Below, piece after piece: positions 1 to 6,152 of a stretch of 16,647 nt of DNA; within the stretch, counting starts at the first letter, position 1, and each line of letters starts with the position of its first letter. Origin of the DNA: Flavobacteriia bacterium (lineage in GTDB: Bacteria > Bacteroidota > Bacteroidia > Flavobacteriales > Flavobacteriaceae); assembly GCA_003973375.1 (NCBI GenBank), contig QNYL01000024.1, positions 1-16,647 on the forward strand. Direction: 5' to 3'. The position numbers were made by a program, and so were the translations under genes. The notes under the pieces were generated by a model that made no database searches, was not told the DNA's origin, and worked only from the letters and a program-made list of their open reading frames with translations.

Positions 1-329
1 TCATTGTTTTCCGTATGATAACTGTCGGTATATATTACAAACAGATCTGACAGCGGTCTGTATCTCCATTAAACTCTTGAATAGATTTCTGGATTCTTAT
101 TTTGTGAACTCATCAGAATACTTGTAATCTCCAACAGGAAGCGGTTCGGCATCTGAAAATTTGTTGGGTCAAAAGGTTTGTCGAGAAAGGTTTTCTGCTT
201 TGAAGTTCGATTCTGAATTCAGACTGGTTGTAAAATTTCATTAAAAAAAGTATATCATAGTTGTAATCGGTTGGTGTTGATGTGCTGAGCTGCTATTCAA
301 TCTCCCAAAAAGCTAAAATAACGTGAATA
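1..329. other. Non-coding stretch at left edge, no recognisable gene
   Basis: No open frame of useful length is visible on either strand. On the minus strand, a short stretch ending at a stop at 97-99 reads DAEPLPVGDYKYSDEFTK, which resembles the tail of a soluble protein. The frame is broken by stops just upstream and I do not recognise it. The sequence looks like decayed material continuous with the transposase remnant to its right. Confidence 0.4.
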
Positions 330-626
330 ATGGCTAAAAAAATAAGTTTTTTTATTTTTGCTCCAACTTATATTAATGAGAGGGGAGAATTATTATCATT
401 CTATCTTACCAAAGCTAATGTAGATTCTATTTTTTTATGAAAAAGGGCATTAGTCGAATCAGTGAATGATGAGCTTAAGAATATGTGTAAGATTGAACAT
501 ACCAGACATCGATCTGTAAAAGGTTTCCCGGTAAATATTGTGGCTGCTTTAACTGCCTATTGCTTCTTTCCTAAAAAAACATCACTCAATATTACCTCCA
601 ATAAAGACCAATCAAGCACTTTATAG
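330..626 (+). pseudogene. Degenerate IS982-family transposase remnant
   Basis: One reading frame carries two recognisable pieces of an IS982-type DDE transposase. The first (330-437) includes INERGELLSFYLTKANVDS, matching the family's segment with pattern KGELLxFxLTxxNVDD. An in-frame TGA follows at 438-440. The second (441-623) includes ELKNMCKIEHTRHRSVKG and then a PKKTSLNI-like end, matching the C-terminal family segment with pattern QLKNIxQIEHTRHRS, and it stops at 624-626. The catalytic stretch that normally lies between them (LFADKGYI-like) is absent, which implies an internal deletion in addition to the stop. No N-terminal part is readable upstream and no clear terminal inverted repeats were found. 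The assignment rests on recalled family motifs. The element is clearly inactive. Confidence 0.68.
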
Positions 627-708
627 ACAGACACTATTCACGTTTAATTATTAAATATTTAGTGATTTTATTTTGGATTTTCCTTCAGGGAAACCTGTAC
701 AAGAGAGC

Positions 709-1395
709 TTATTTCATAAGATCCCAGACCGGATCTTTTGGTGGCGGAGCTGTGCAAATAATCTCTTCTTTTTTAACCGGGTGAATAAAGTTGATCTTTC
801 GGGCGTGGAGATGAATACCACCGTCTTTATTACTTCTGTTAAAACCGTATTTCAGGTCGCCCTTTATCGGAGAACCGATCTTAGAAAGCTGACACCTGAT
901 CTGATGATGCCTGCCGGTTTCCAGATCGATCTCAAGTAAGGTGTAATTTTCTGTTTTTTTAAGGCTTCTATAATGCAGTACGGCTCTTTTTGCGCCTTCG
1001 GTTTCTTTGGTAAAAGCAGTAGATCTGTTGTTTTTAGGATTCTTTTTAAGATAATGGATTAACGTATCCTGTTCTTTTTCAGGAACATTCTTCACTACTG
1101 CCCAATAGGTTTTTTTAATGGTCTTTTCACGCAGCATTTTATTAAGCCGTTCTAGTGCTTTTGATGTTTTGGCAAAGATCACGATTCCGCTGGTAGGACG
1201 GTCCAGGCGGTGAACTACGCCCAAAAAGACCCTGCCCGGTTTATTGTATTTTTTAGAAATATATGCTTTAACCACTTCACTCAGGGGTTTATCACCGGTC
1301 TTATCACCCTGAACAATATCTCCGGTGCTTTTATTGATAATGATTAGGTGATTGTCTTCATAAAGTATTTTCAGGTTCTCTGCCGTACTATGCAT
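709..1395 (-). CDS. RluA-family 23S/tRNA-type pseudouridine synthase
   Basis: This 228-residue protein isomerises uridine to pseudouridine in a structured RNA, probably rRNA or tRNA. It has the family signature HRLDRPTSG at residues 62-70, with Asp65 as the expected catalytic nucleophile. Further family elements are KTYWAVVKN (about residues 95-103), the RNA-binding ETGRHHQIR stretch (about 159-167) and a C-terminal IHLHARKINFIHP segment. There is no N-terminal S4 domain, so it is a short single-domain member and the target site (RluA, RluC or TruC type) cannot be assigned. It is transcribed away from the DUF2202 gene. The gap between their starts holds a perfect inverted repeat (1427-1440). 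Its 3' end lies next to the decayed transposase. Confidence 0.9.
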   Translation of the reverse strand: MHSTAENLKILYEDNHLIIINKSTGDIVQGDKTGDKPLSEVVKAYISKKYNKPGRVFLGVVHRLDRPTSGIVIFAKTSKALERLNKMLREKTIKKTYWAVVKNVPEKEQDTLIHYLKKNPKNNRSTAFTKETEGAKRAVLHYRSLKKTENYTLLEIDLETGRHHQIRCQLSKIGSPIKGDLKYGFNRSNKDGGIHLHARKINFIHPVKKEEIICTAPPPKDPVWDLMK

Positions 1396-1426
1396 CTTTC
1401 AAATTATTTTTCGAATAAGATCTTAT

Positions 1427-1440
1427 GTTACTAAAGTAAC
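1427..1440. promoter_or_regulatory. Perfect inverted repeat between divergent genes, candidate operator
   Basis: GTTACT and AGTAAC arms of six bases each flank a central AA (GTTACTAAAGTAAC). It lies 31 bp from the start of the pseudouridine synthase gene and 75 bp from the DUF2202 start. This is the size and symmetry expected of a dimeric regulator site. No regulator gene is adjacent, so the binding protein is unknown. Confidence 0.4.
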
Positions 1441-1462
1441 CAAAACAAATTCAAAACAAATT
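1441..1462. repeat. Perfect tandem 11-bp direct repeat
   Basis: CAAAACAAATT occurs twice with no spacer (1441-1451 and 1452-1462), immediately after the inverted repeat and upstream of the DUF2202 gene. It could be part of the promoter region or simply A-rich low-complexity DNA. No exact TAnnTTTG box is seen here on the plus strand; TAGATTTA at 1472-1479 matches all but its last base. Confidence 0.5.
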
Positions 1463-1515
1463 AAACTAAGATAGATTTAAAGGGTCTTAAAGATATATCA
1501 AAAAAATTTATAACG

Positions 1516-2118
1516 ATGAAAAACATATTATTTATTCTGTTTATATTCCTGTTCTTTTCATGTGATAAGGCTTCGGATGATCCGGAATCGATCTCTGAAG
1601 AGCTGACACTACAGGAAAAAGAAGATCTACAGTTTTTAAAAGAAGAAGAAAAACTGGCCCGTGATGTATATTTGTATGCTTTTGACCTGTATGCCTATAA
1701 GGTTTTTGAGAATATTTCAAAAAGTGAGCAGATGCATATGAATAAAGTTACAAAGATCATGAACGTTTATCAGGTAGAAGATCTTTCCCTTCCCGAAAGG
1801 GGAAAATTTACCAATGCTGAATTGCAAAAGCTCTATGATGACCTGACTGAGTTGTGTGACAGATCACTGGATGATGCCCTGATAGCCGGAGCTACTATTG
1901 AAGATGTGGACATCAAAGATATTGAAGATTTTATACAAAATACCGATTTGCAGGATGTGATGAATATGTACCTTTCACTATCCTGTGGATCGCGAAATCA
2001 TATGAGGACATTTACAAAAAGTTTAACTACTTTAGGGATTGAATATGAACCTCAGTTTATTACCGAAAAGGAATATATTGAGATTATTAATCATTCAAAT
2101 GAAAAGTGTAATTTTTAA
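1516..2118 (+). CDS. DUF2202 ferritin-like lipoprotein
   Basis: This 200-residue protein starts with a hydrophobic signal segment ending in a lipobox, FFSC at residues 13-16, so it is predicted to be lipid-anchored at Cys16. The mature part is helical and matches the DUF2202 ferritin-like family. Candidate carboxylate and histidine metal ligands are the EEEKLARDVY helix (residues 43-52), SEQMHM (70-75, Glu71 and His74), IEDVDIKDIEDF (128-139) and RNHMRTF (160-166, His162). The pattern suggests a diiron or similar metal site in a four-helix bundle, but no reaction is established for the family as far as I know. Acidic residues shortly after the Cys (SDDPE) could be a surface-export signal of the kind described for Bacteroidota lipoproteins; that is inference. 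The cytochrome gene follows after 9 bp, so the two are probably co-transcribed. Confidence 0.85.
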   Translation: MKNILFILFIFLFFSCDKASDDPESISEELTLQEKEDLQFLKEEEKLARDVYLYAFDLYAYKVFENISKSEQMHMNKVTKIMNVYQVEDLSLPERGKFTNAELQKLYDDLTELCDRSLDDALIAGATIEDVDIKDIEDFIQNTDLQDVMNMYLSLSCGSRNHMRTFTKSLTTLGIEYEPQFITEKEYIEIINHSNEKCNF

Positions 2119-2127
2119 AAAATAAAG

Positions 2128-2637
2128 ATGAAGAAAGCTATTGTATTGTTATTGGGATTAACGGTCTTTATTTCCTGTAACAAAGAAAAAAAAGAAACTG
2201 CCGAGCTTGTAAACAATTCTGATAAAACAGTAATGAAAACAGATTCAGAAGGATATGACCTGTTTAAGATGAGGTGTTATGCCTGTCATAATCCAAAGGC
2301 GAAATCACATGATGAGATCATTGCACCTCCTATGGCTGCTGTTAAGAGAAGGTATTTTATGAGTTATAAAACCAAAGACGATTTTGTAAATGCTGTTACC
2401 AAATGGGCTTTAAATCCTGAAGAAGGAAGAGCCTTGATGAGAGGAGCTGTGATGCGGTTTAAGGTGATGCCAAAACAGGCTTTTAAAGAGGATGAATTGC
2501 GTAAGATTGCCGGATATATTTATGATAATGAAATTGAACAACCCGAATGGTTTGCCGCCCACGAAAAGGAAATGCACGAAAAGATGGGAAAAGGAATGGG
2601 CAGAGGAATGGGAAAAGGAATGATGAAGAATAATTAA
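2128..2637 (+). CDS. Small c-type cytochrome lipoprotein with Met-rich tail
   Basis: This 169-residue protein carries a lipoprotein signal peptide with the lipobox FISC at residues 14-17, followed by a charged linker. A single haem c attachment motif, CYACH, lies at residues 50-54. The segment VMPKQAFKEDELRKIAGYI (about 113-131) matches the C-terminal helix of small class I cytochromes c, with Met114 the likely distal haem ligand. Residues 147-169 form an unusual Met/Gly/Lys/Arg tail with repeated GKGM and GRGM units. It is probably an electron carrier anchored in the periplasm or outer membrane. The preceding gene encodes a ferritin-like lipoprotein, so a shared role in metal or redox chemistry is plausible but unproven. 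The tail could bind a metal such as copper or could be a disordered spacer. Confidence 0.88.
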   Translation: MKKAIVLLLGLTVFISCNKEKKETAELVNNSDKTVMKTDSEGYDLFKMRCYACHNPKAKSHDEIIAPPMAAVKRRYFMSYKTKDDFVNAVTKWALNPEEGRALMRGAVMRFKVMPKQAFKEDELRKIAGYIYDNEIEQPEWFAAHEKEMHEKMGKGMGRGMGKGMMKNN

Positions 2638-2719
2638 CCTGAAAAATTCACCACTAAACCAATATTTTTGCAGCAATTTACTTGATATAAAATTTGTGAA
2701 TTATCCAGATTAAATAGCG

Positions 2720-2812
2720 TTTTGTCAGTTCGAGCGCAGTCGAGAACTATATAAAACTTAAAACAATTTCAACTGTACCTGTCTGCCCAAAGGCAGGCTC
2801 GAACTGACAAAA
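2720..2812. repeat. REP-like inverted repeat between convergent genes, possible bidirectional terminator
   Basis: TTTGTCAGTTCGAGC at 2721-2735 is the exact reverse complement of GCTCGAACTGACAAA at 2797-2811, and the outer T-A pair at 2720/2812 extends the arms to 16 bp. An inner hairpin lies next to the right arm: CTGCC (2783-2787), loop CAAA, GGCAG (2792-2796). The GC-rich arms and the GCGCAGTCGAG core (2734-2744) stand out from the AT-rich surroundings and resemble a REP-like family I recall from many Flavobacteriaceae genomes. It fills the gap between the ends of the cytochrome gene and engB, so a stem-loop could stop transcription from both sides. Confidence 0.75.
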
Positions 2813-2813
2813 A

Positions 2814-3410
2814 TTACAAACTTTTATTAATTTGTTCAATATAATCAAGTACCTCGTCTTTTCCGGTTTTATCTACTGATGAAGTGATAAAATAAGGGGG
2901 GAGTTCTTCCCAGAATTCCAGAAGTGTTTTTTTGTATTTTGCGATCTTATTCCGGATCACGGTAGAACCGAGTTTATCGGTTTTTGTAAAAATAATTGCA
3001 AAGGGAATTCCGTTCTCTCCCAAAAAGTTCATAAATTCAAGATCAATCTTTTGGGGTTCATGTCTCGAATCTACCAGTACAAAACTATTTATCAGTTGTT
3101 GGCGTTTTAAGAAATATTCTTTGATAAATTCCCGGAAGGTCTTACGCTGTCCTTTTGATATTTGTGCATAACCATAACCGGGCAGATCTACTAAAAACCA
3201 TTCTTTATTGATTAAAAAATGATTGATCAGCTGTGTTTTTCCCGGCCGTCCGGAGATCTTAGCCAGATTTCTGTTTCCGGTAAGCATATTGATCAGCGAT
3301 GATTTTCCCACATTTGACCTGCCGATAAAGGCATATTCGGGCAGTTGATCTTTCGGACATTTGGAAACATCTGTGTTGCTGATCACAAATTCGGCAGTTT
3401 TTATTTTCAC
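2814..3410 (-). CDS. engB: Ribosome biogenesis GTPase EngB/YihA (YsxC)
   Basis: This 198-residue protein is a full-length EngB (YihA/YsxC), a small Ras-like GTPase that assists assembly of the large ribosomal subunit and is essential in many bacteria. All G motifs are present: G1 GRSNVGKSS at residues 30-38, a GRPGKTQ switch I element at 54-60, G3 DLPGYG at 75-80, G4 TKTD at 142-145 and G5 SS at 177-178. It lies 23 bp downstream of the alpha/beta hydrolase gene on the same strand and probably shares its transcript. Its 3' end abuts the inverted repeat at 2720-2812. Placement beside mraZ is, as I recall, common in flavobacteria. Confidence 0.96.
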   Translation of the reverse strand: MKIKTAEFVISNTDVSKCPKDQLPEYAFIGRSNVGKSSLINMLTGNRNLAKISGRPGKTQLINHFLINKEWFLVDLPGYGYAQISKGQRKTFREFIKEYFLKRQQLINSFVLVDSRHEPQKIDLEFMNFLGENGIPFAIIFTKTDKLGSTVIRNKIAKYKKTLLEFWEELPPYFITSSVDKTGKDEVLDYIEQINKSL

Positions 3411-3433
3411 AGGTAAAATTTATAAAAGGAGGT

Positions 3434-4213
3434 TTAGGAAACCTTATAATTATCAAAATTCTTTTTGAGCCATTTTTCCATAATCTCAATAAATTTATCC
3501 GGATGTTCCATCATGGGAGCATGACCGCATTTATCGATCCAGTTCAGCTCAGAATTTGGTAATAATTCTTTAAATTCTTCTGCAACTTCAGGTGGTGTAA
3601 CCGAATCGTTTTTACCCCATATCAGGCAAACCGGCATGGTCATATTAGGCAGGTCAGATGCCATATTATGCCGGATGGCACTTTTGGCAATAGCTAAGGT
3701 TCTAATCAGTTTATTTCTGTTGTTAACCGATTCATAAACCTCATCAATAATCTCTTTTGTGGCAATTTCCGGATCGTAAAAAACTTCCTGAGTCTTTTTT
3801 TCTATATACTCGTAATTTCCTCTTTTCGGATAGCTTCCTCCCATAGAATTCTCGTAGAGTCCGGAACTTCCTGTTAAAACAATTCCCAATACCTTTTCAG
3901 GATTGAGTTTGGCATGATATAGCGCTACATGTCCTCCTAGAGAATTACCCACCAGAATGTATTTATCAAGCCCTTTGAATTTTGCAAAACGCTCAACAAA
4001 CAAGGAAATATTCTTAACATTGGTTTTAAGAACCGGCATGCTATATATAGGTAATTCAGGCATCAGAATCCTGTATCCGTTGTTAGAAAAGTAATTTAGA
4101 ATAGCATCAAAATTGCTTAAATTTCCCATCAAACCATGTAAAAAGATTATGGGTAATCCTTTTCCGGAATCAACATAAGAAAACTTCTCCTCTTTTTTTA
4201 AGGTAAATCTCAT
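3434..4213 (-). CDS. Alpha/beta-hydrolase fold protein
   Basis: This 259-residue protein has the classic alpha/beta-hydrolase layout: oxyanion-hole loop HGLMGN at residues 26-31, nucleophile elbow GNSLGG at 89-94 with Ser91, acid in WGKNDSVTPP with Asp203, and the catalytic histidine in CGHAPMMEHP with His231. The catalytic triad is therefore complete. The sequence resembles the cytosolic esterase or MhpC/BioH-like group. No signal peptide is seen, so it should be cytoplasmic. The substrate cannot be told from sequence. It is the first gene of a two-gene minus-strand unit with engB and starts divergently from mraZ. A TAnnTTTG-type promoter lies about 30 bp upstream. Confidence 0.88.
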   Translation of the reverse strand: MRFTLKKEEKFSYVDSGKGLPIIFLHGLMGNLSNFDAILNYFSNNGYRILMPELPIYSMPVLKTNVKNISLFVERFAKFKGLDKYILVGNSLGGHVALYHAKLNPEKVLGIVLTGSSGLYENSMGGSYPKRGNYEYIEKKTQEVFYDPEIATKEIIDEVYESVNNRNKLIRTLAIAKSAIRHNMASDLPNMTMPVCLIWGKNDSVTPPEVAEEFKELLPNSELNWIDKCGHAPMMEHPDKFIEIMEKWLKKNFDNYKVS

Positions 4214-4241
4214 TAAAAAGAATTAAATCTATAGTGCAGTA

Positions 4242-4249
4242 CAAATTTA
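4242..4249 (-). promoter_or_regulatory. Candidate Bacteroidota -7 box for the hydrolase-engB unit
   Basis: On the minus strand this reads TAAATTTG, an exact match to the Bacteroidota primary sigma-factor -7 consensus TAnnTTTG. It lies about 29 bp upstream of the hydrolase start codon, a plausible distance. No convincing -33 TTTG element is visible, so the call is tentative. Confidence 0.45.
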
Positions 4250-4375
4250 AATAAATTGTGTTAATGTCCTAAATTTAGAGTCATTACTTCACTCTTTTTT
4301 TAAAAAATTCAATGCTTTTTTTTAATCTTCTGTTTTTCAACACAATAAATATTTTAAAAGAAAGTTATTAACAAT

Positions 4376-4405
4376 GTGGGAAAAAATGGTAAAAAGTGGG
4401 AAAAA
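4376..4405 (+). promoter_or_regulatory. MraZ box: three boxes at 10-bp period
   Basis: GTGGG (4376-4380), ATGGT (4386-4390) and GTGGG (4396-4400) are each followed by exactly five A residues. This gives three direct repeats with a 10-bp period. It is the arrangement known for MraZ operators in other bacteria (TGGG-type repeats separated by about 5 nt). The middle box is degenerate. The repeats lie just upstream of the TATATTTG box and about 40 bp before mraZ, so binding would cover the promoter's upstream part, consistent with autoregulation of the dcw operon. Confidence 0.82.
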
Positions 4406-4409
4406 TCTG

Positions 4410-4417
4410 TATATTTG
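4410..4417 (+). promoter_or_regulatory. Probable dcw operon promoter (-7 box)
   Basis: TATATTTG is an exact match to the TAnnTTTG -7 consensus of Bacteroidota promoters. It ends 29 bp before the mraZ GTG start, predicting a 5' leader of roughly 20-25 nt. The -33 region falls inside the MraZ box near 4387-4390 (TGGT), a weak match to TTTG, which suggests that MraZ competes directly with RNA polymerase. Confidence 0.6.
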
Positions 4418-4446
4418 TCGTAATAATTCTTCGAAAAACTGTTTAA

Positions 4447-4920
4447 GTGGTAAACCTGATAGGGACATACGAGTGTAAAGCTGATGTGAAAGGCAGGTTA
4501 ATGTTGCCTTCACCGGTTAAAAAACAGCTGTCCAGCATTTTGCAGGACGGGTTTGTTTTAAAACGTTCGGTTTTTCAGCCTTGTCTTGAGCTGTACCCTA
4601 TGAGCGAGTGGAACACACTAATGGCGAAAGTAAACAAACTAAACAGGTTTGTGAAGAAGAATAATGATTTTATAAGAAGATTTACAGCCGGTGTAAAGGT
4701 GATTGAACTGGATAGTTCGGGTCGTTTACTGATTCCAAAAGATCTGCATCAGTTTGCAGGAATTAAAAAGGAAGTTGTCTTGTCTTCTTCGGTAAATATC
4801 ATTGAGATCTGGGATAAGGCGAAATATGAAATTGCTATTGATGAAGCGACACTTGATTTTGCCGATCTGGCCGAAGAGGTGATGGGAAATCTAAACGATG
4901 ATGAAGATGTCTTATCATGA
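4447..4920 (+). CDS. mraZ: Transcriptional regulator MraZ
   Basis: MraZ is a ring-forming DNA-binding protein of the AbrB-like superfamily that regulates the dcw cluster, including its own gene. This 157-residue copy shows both family repeats with the DxxxR signature: DVKGR at residues 13-17 followed by LMLP, and DSSGR at 89-93 followed by LLIP. The start is GTG at 4447, giving MVNLIGTYECKAD, which fits the family N-terminus. It is the first gene of the cluster, directly downstream of a three-repeat MraZ box and promoter. Its end overlaps the start of rsmH by 14-23 bp, depending on the rsmH start, so the two are probably translationally coupled. Length is normal for the family. Confidence 0.96.
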   Translation: MVNLIGTYECKADVKGRLMLPSPVKKQLSSILQDGFVLKRSVFQPCLELYPMSEWNTLMAKVNKLNRFVKKNNDFIRRFTAGVKVIELDSSGRLLIPKDLHQFAGIKKEVVLSSSVNIIEIWDKAKYEIAIDEATLDFADLAEEVMGNLNDDEDVLS

Positions 4921-5803
4921 TCCGGTTTTGCTCTTTGAAAGTGTTGATGGATTAGCTGTTAAGCAAGAGGGGGTTTATGTAGATGTAACTTTTGGTGGCG
5001 GTGGTCATTCAAAAGAGATCCTGAAAAGGCTGGGAGAAAAAGGAAAACTATTTGCTTTTGATCAGGATCCCGATGCTCTGAACAATGTGATCAATGATGA
5101 AAGGTTTGTTTTAATTCCTGAGAACTTCCGTTTTTTAAAGCAGTTTTTAAGGTCTAAAGGCATTAAGCAGGTTGATGGAATACTGGCCGATCTGGGCGTT
5201 TCCTCTCATCAGTTTGATATTCCCGAAAGGGGCTTTTCAACCCGGTTTGATGCAGAGCTCGATATGAGAATGGATACGCAAAGTGATCTTTCTGCTTATC
5301 ATGTGATCAATGACTATAAAGAGGAGGAGCTGAGTAATGTGTTGTTTCAATACGGTGAACTGAGAAGTGCCAGAAAGATGGCCTCTGAGATTGTAAAGGC
5401 AAGAGAGGAGAAGCCTATAGAAACAAGTTTTGATCTGAAAAAGATCTTACAGGGTTTTCTTCCGAAAAGTAAAGAACATAAAATTCTTGCACAGATCTTT
5501 CAGGCGATCCGGATCGAAGTAAATCAGGAAATAGAGGTTTTAAAAGAATTTCTTTTGCAAACGTCTGAGCTGATAAAAAAGGAAGGAAGACTGAGTGTGA
5601 TCTCTTATCATTCACTGGAAGACAGGTTGGTAAAAAGATTTATTCAGAACGGAAAATTTGAAGGAGAAGCAGAAAAGGATTTTTATGGAAATGTAAGTGT
5701 TCCTTTTAAAAAAACAGGAAAACTGATCGTACCAAGGCAAGAAGAGATTAAAAAGAATAACAGAGCAAGAAGTGCTAAATTAAGAATAGCAGAAAGAATA
5801 TAA
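4907..5803 (+). CDS. rsmH: 16S rRNA (cytosine(1402)-N(4))-methyltransferase RsmH
   Basis: RsmH (MraW) transfers a methyl group from SAM to N4 of C1402 of 16S rRNA in the decoding centre. With the start chosen here it has 298 residues and opens MSYHDPVLLFESV, the usual family beginning; ATGs at 4898 and 4901 in the same frame would add two or three residues. The SAM-binding loop VDVTFGGGGHS is at residues 25-35, an acidic loop DQDPDAL follows at about 52-58, and DLGVSSHQFD is at about 95-104. The C-terminus has SYHSLEDRLVK and a basic RARSAKLR-like end, both typical. It overlaps mraZ and is followed 21 bp later by ftsL. Confidence 0.96.
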   Translation: MSYHDPVLLFESVDGLAVKQEGVYVDVTFGGGGHSKEILKRLGEKGKLFAFDQDPDALNNVINDERFVLIPENFRFLKQFLRSKGIKQVDGILADLGVSSHQFDIPERGFSTRFDAELDMRMDTQSDLSAYHVINDYKEEELSNVLFQYGELRSARKMASEIVKAREEKPIETSFDLKKILQGFLPKSKEHKILAQIFQAIRIEVNQEIEVLKEFLLQTSELIKKEGRLSVISYHSLEDRLVKRFIQNGKFEGEAEKDFYGNVSVPFKKTGKLIVPRQEEIKKNNRARSAKLRIAERI

Positions 5804-5824
5804 AAAGAGATCAAATCCAAAGAA

Positions 5825-6151
5825 ATGTCAAAAACAAAACAAACTCTGTACGGTATTTTAAAAGGCGGATTTCTTGTTGATAAAGATGCTCAGAAAAACT
5901 GGGGTTTTATCATCTTTTTAACGGTATTGGCTTTGCTGATGATTGCCAGCTCACACAATGTAGAAAAGAAAGTAAAATATATCTCTCAGTTAAATAAAAA
6001 GAACAGGGAGCTGAGATCACAATTCATTGCAACACGATCTGATTTGATGCAGCTGAAAATGGAGTCGAGTATTAATAAAGAACTTAAAAACAGAGGATTT
6101 TATGGTTATCTGGATCCTCCGCAAAAAATTAAAGTGATAATTAAAGAATAA
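5825..6151 (+). CDS. ftsL: FtsL-like cell division protein
   Basis: This is a short bitopic membrane protein of 108 residues. It has a cytoplasmic N-terminus of about 25 residues, one transmembrane helix (about 27-43, FIIFLTVLALLMIAS) and a periplasmic coiled-coil-like segment (about 44-90) rich in Lys, Glu, Leu and Gln. Its position between rsmH and ftsI and its topology identify it as the FtsL of the divisome. FtsL sequences diverge strongly, so the call relies on location and architecture. In known systems FtsL partners FtsB (DivIC) and links FtsQ to FtsW-FtsI. ftsI starts 1 bp after its stop codon, suggesting translational coupling. Confidence 0.85.
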   Translation: MSKTKQTLYGILKGGFLVDKDAQKNWGFIIFLTVLALLMIASSHNVEKKVKYISQLNKKNRELRSQFIATRSDLMQLKMESSINKELKNRGFYGYLDPPQKIKVIIKE

Positions 6152-6152
6152 A

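Noticed and set aside
97..190. Minus-strand peptide-like stretch ending EFTK
   Set aside because: Too short, interrupted upstream by a stop codon and not recognised; kept only as a remark for the non-coding left edge.
673..939. 88-codon plus-strand open frame over the 3' end of the pseudouridine synthase gene
   Set aside because: It lies antisense to a well-supported enzyme gene, its protein has no recognisable features, and it is best explained as a shadow frame.
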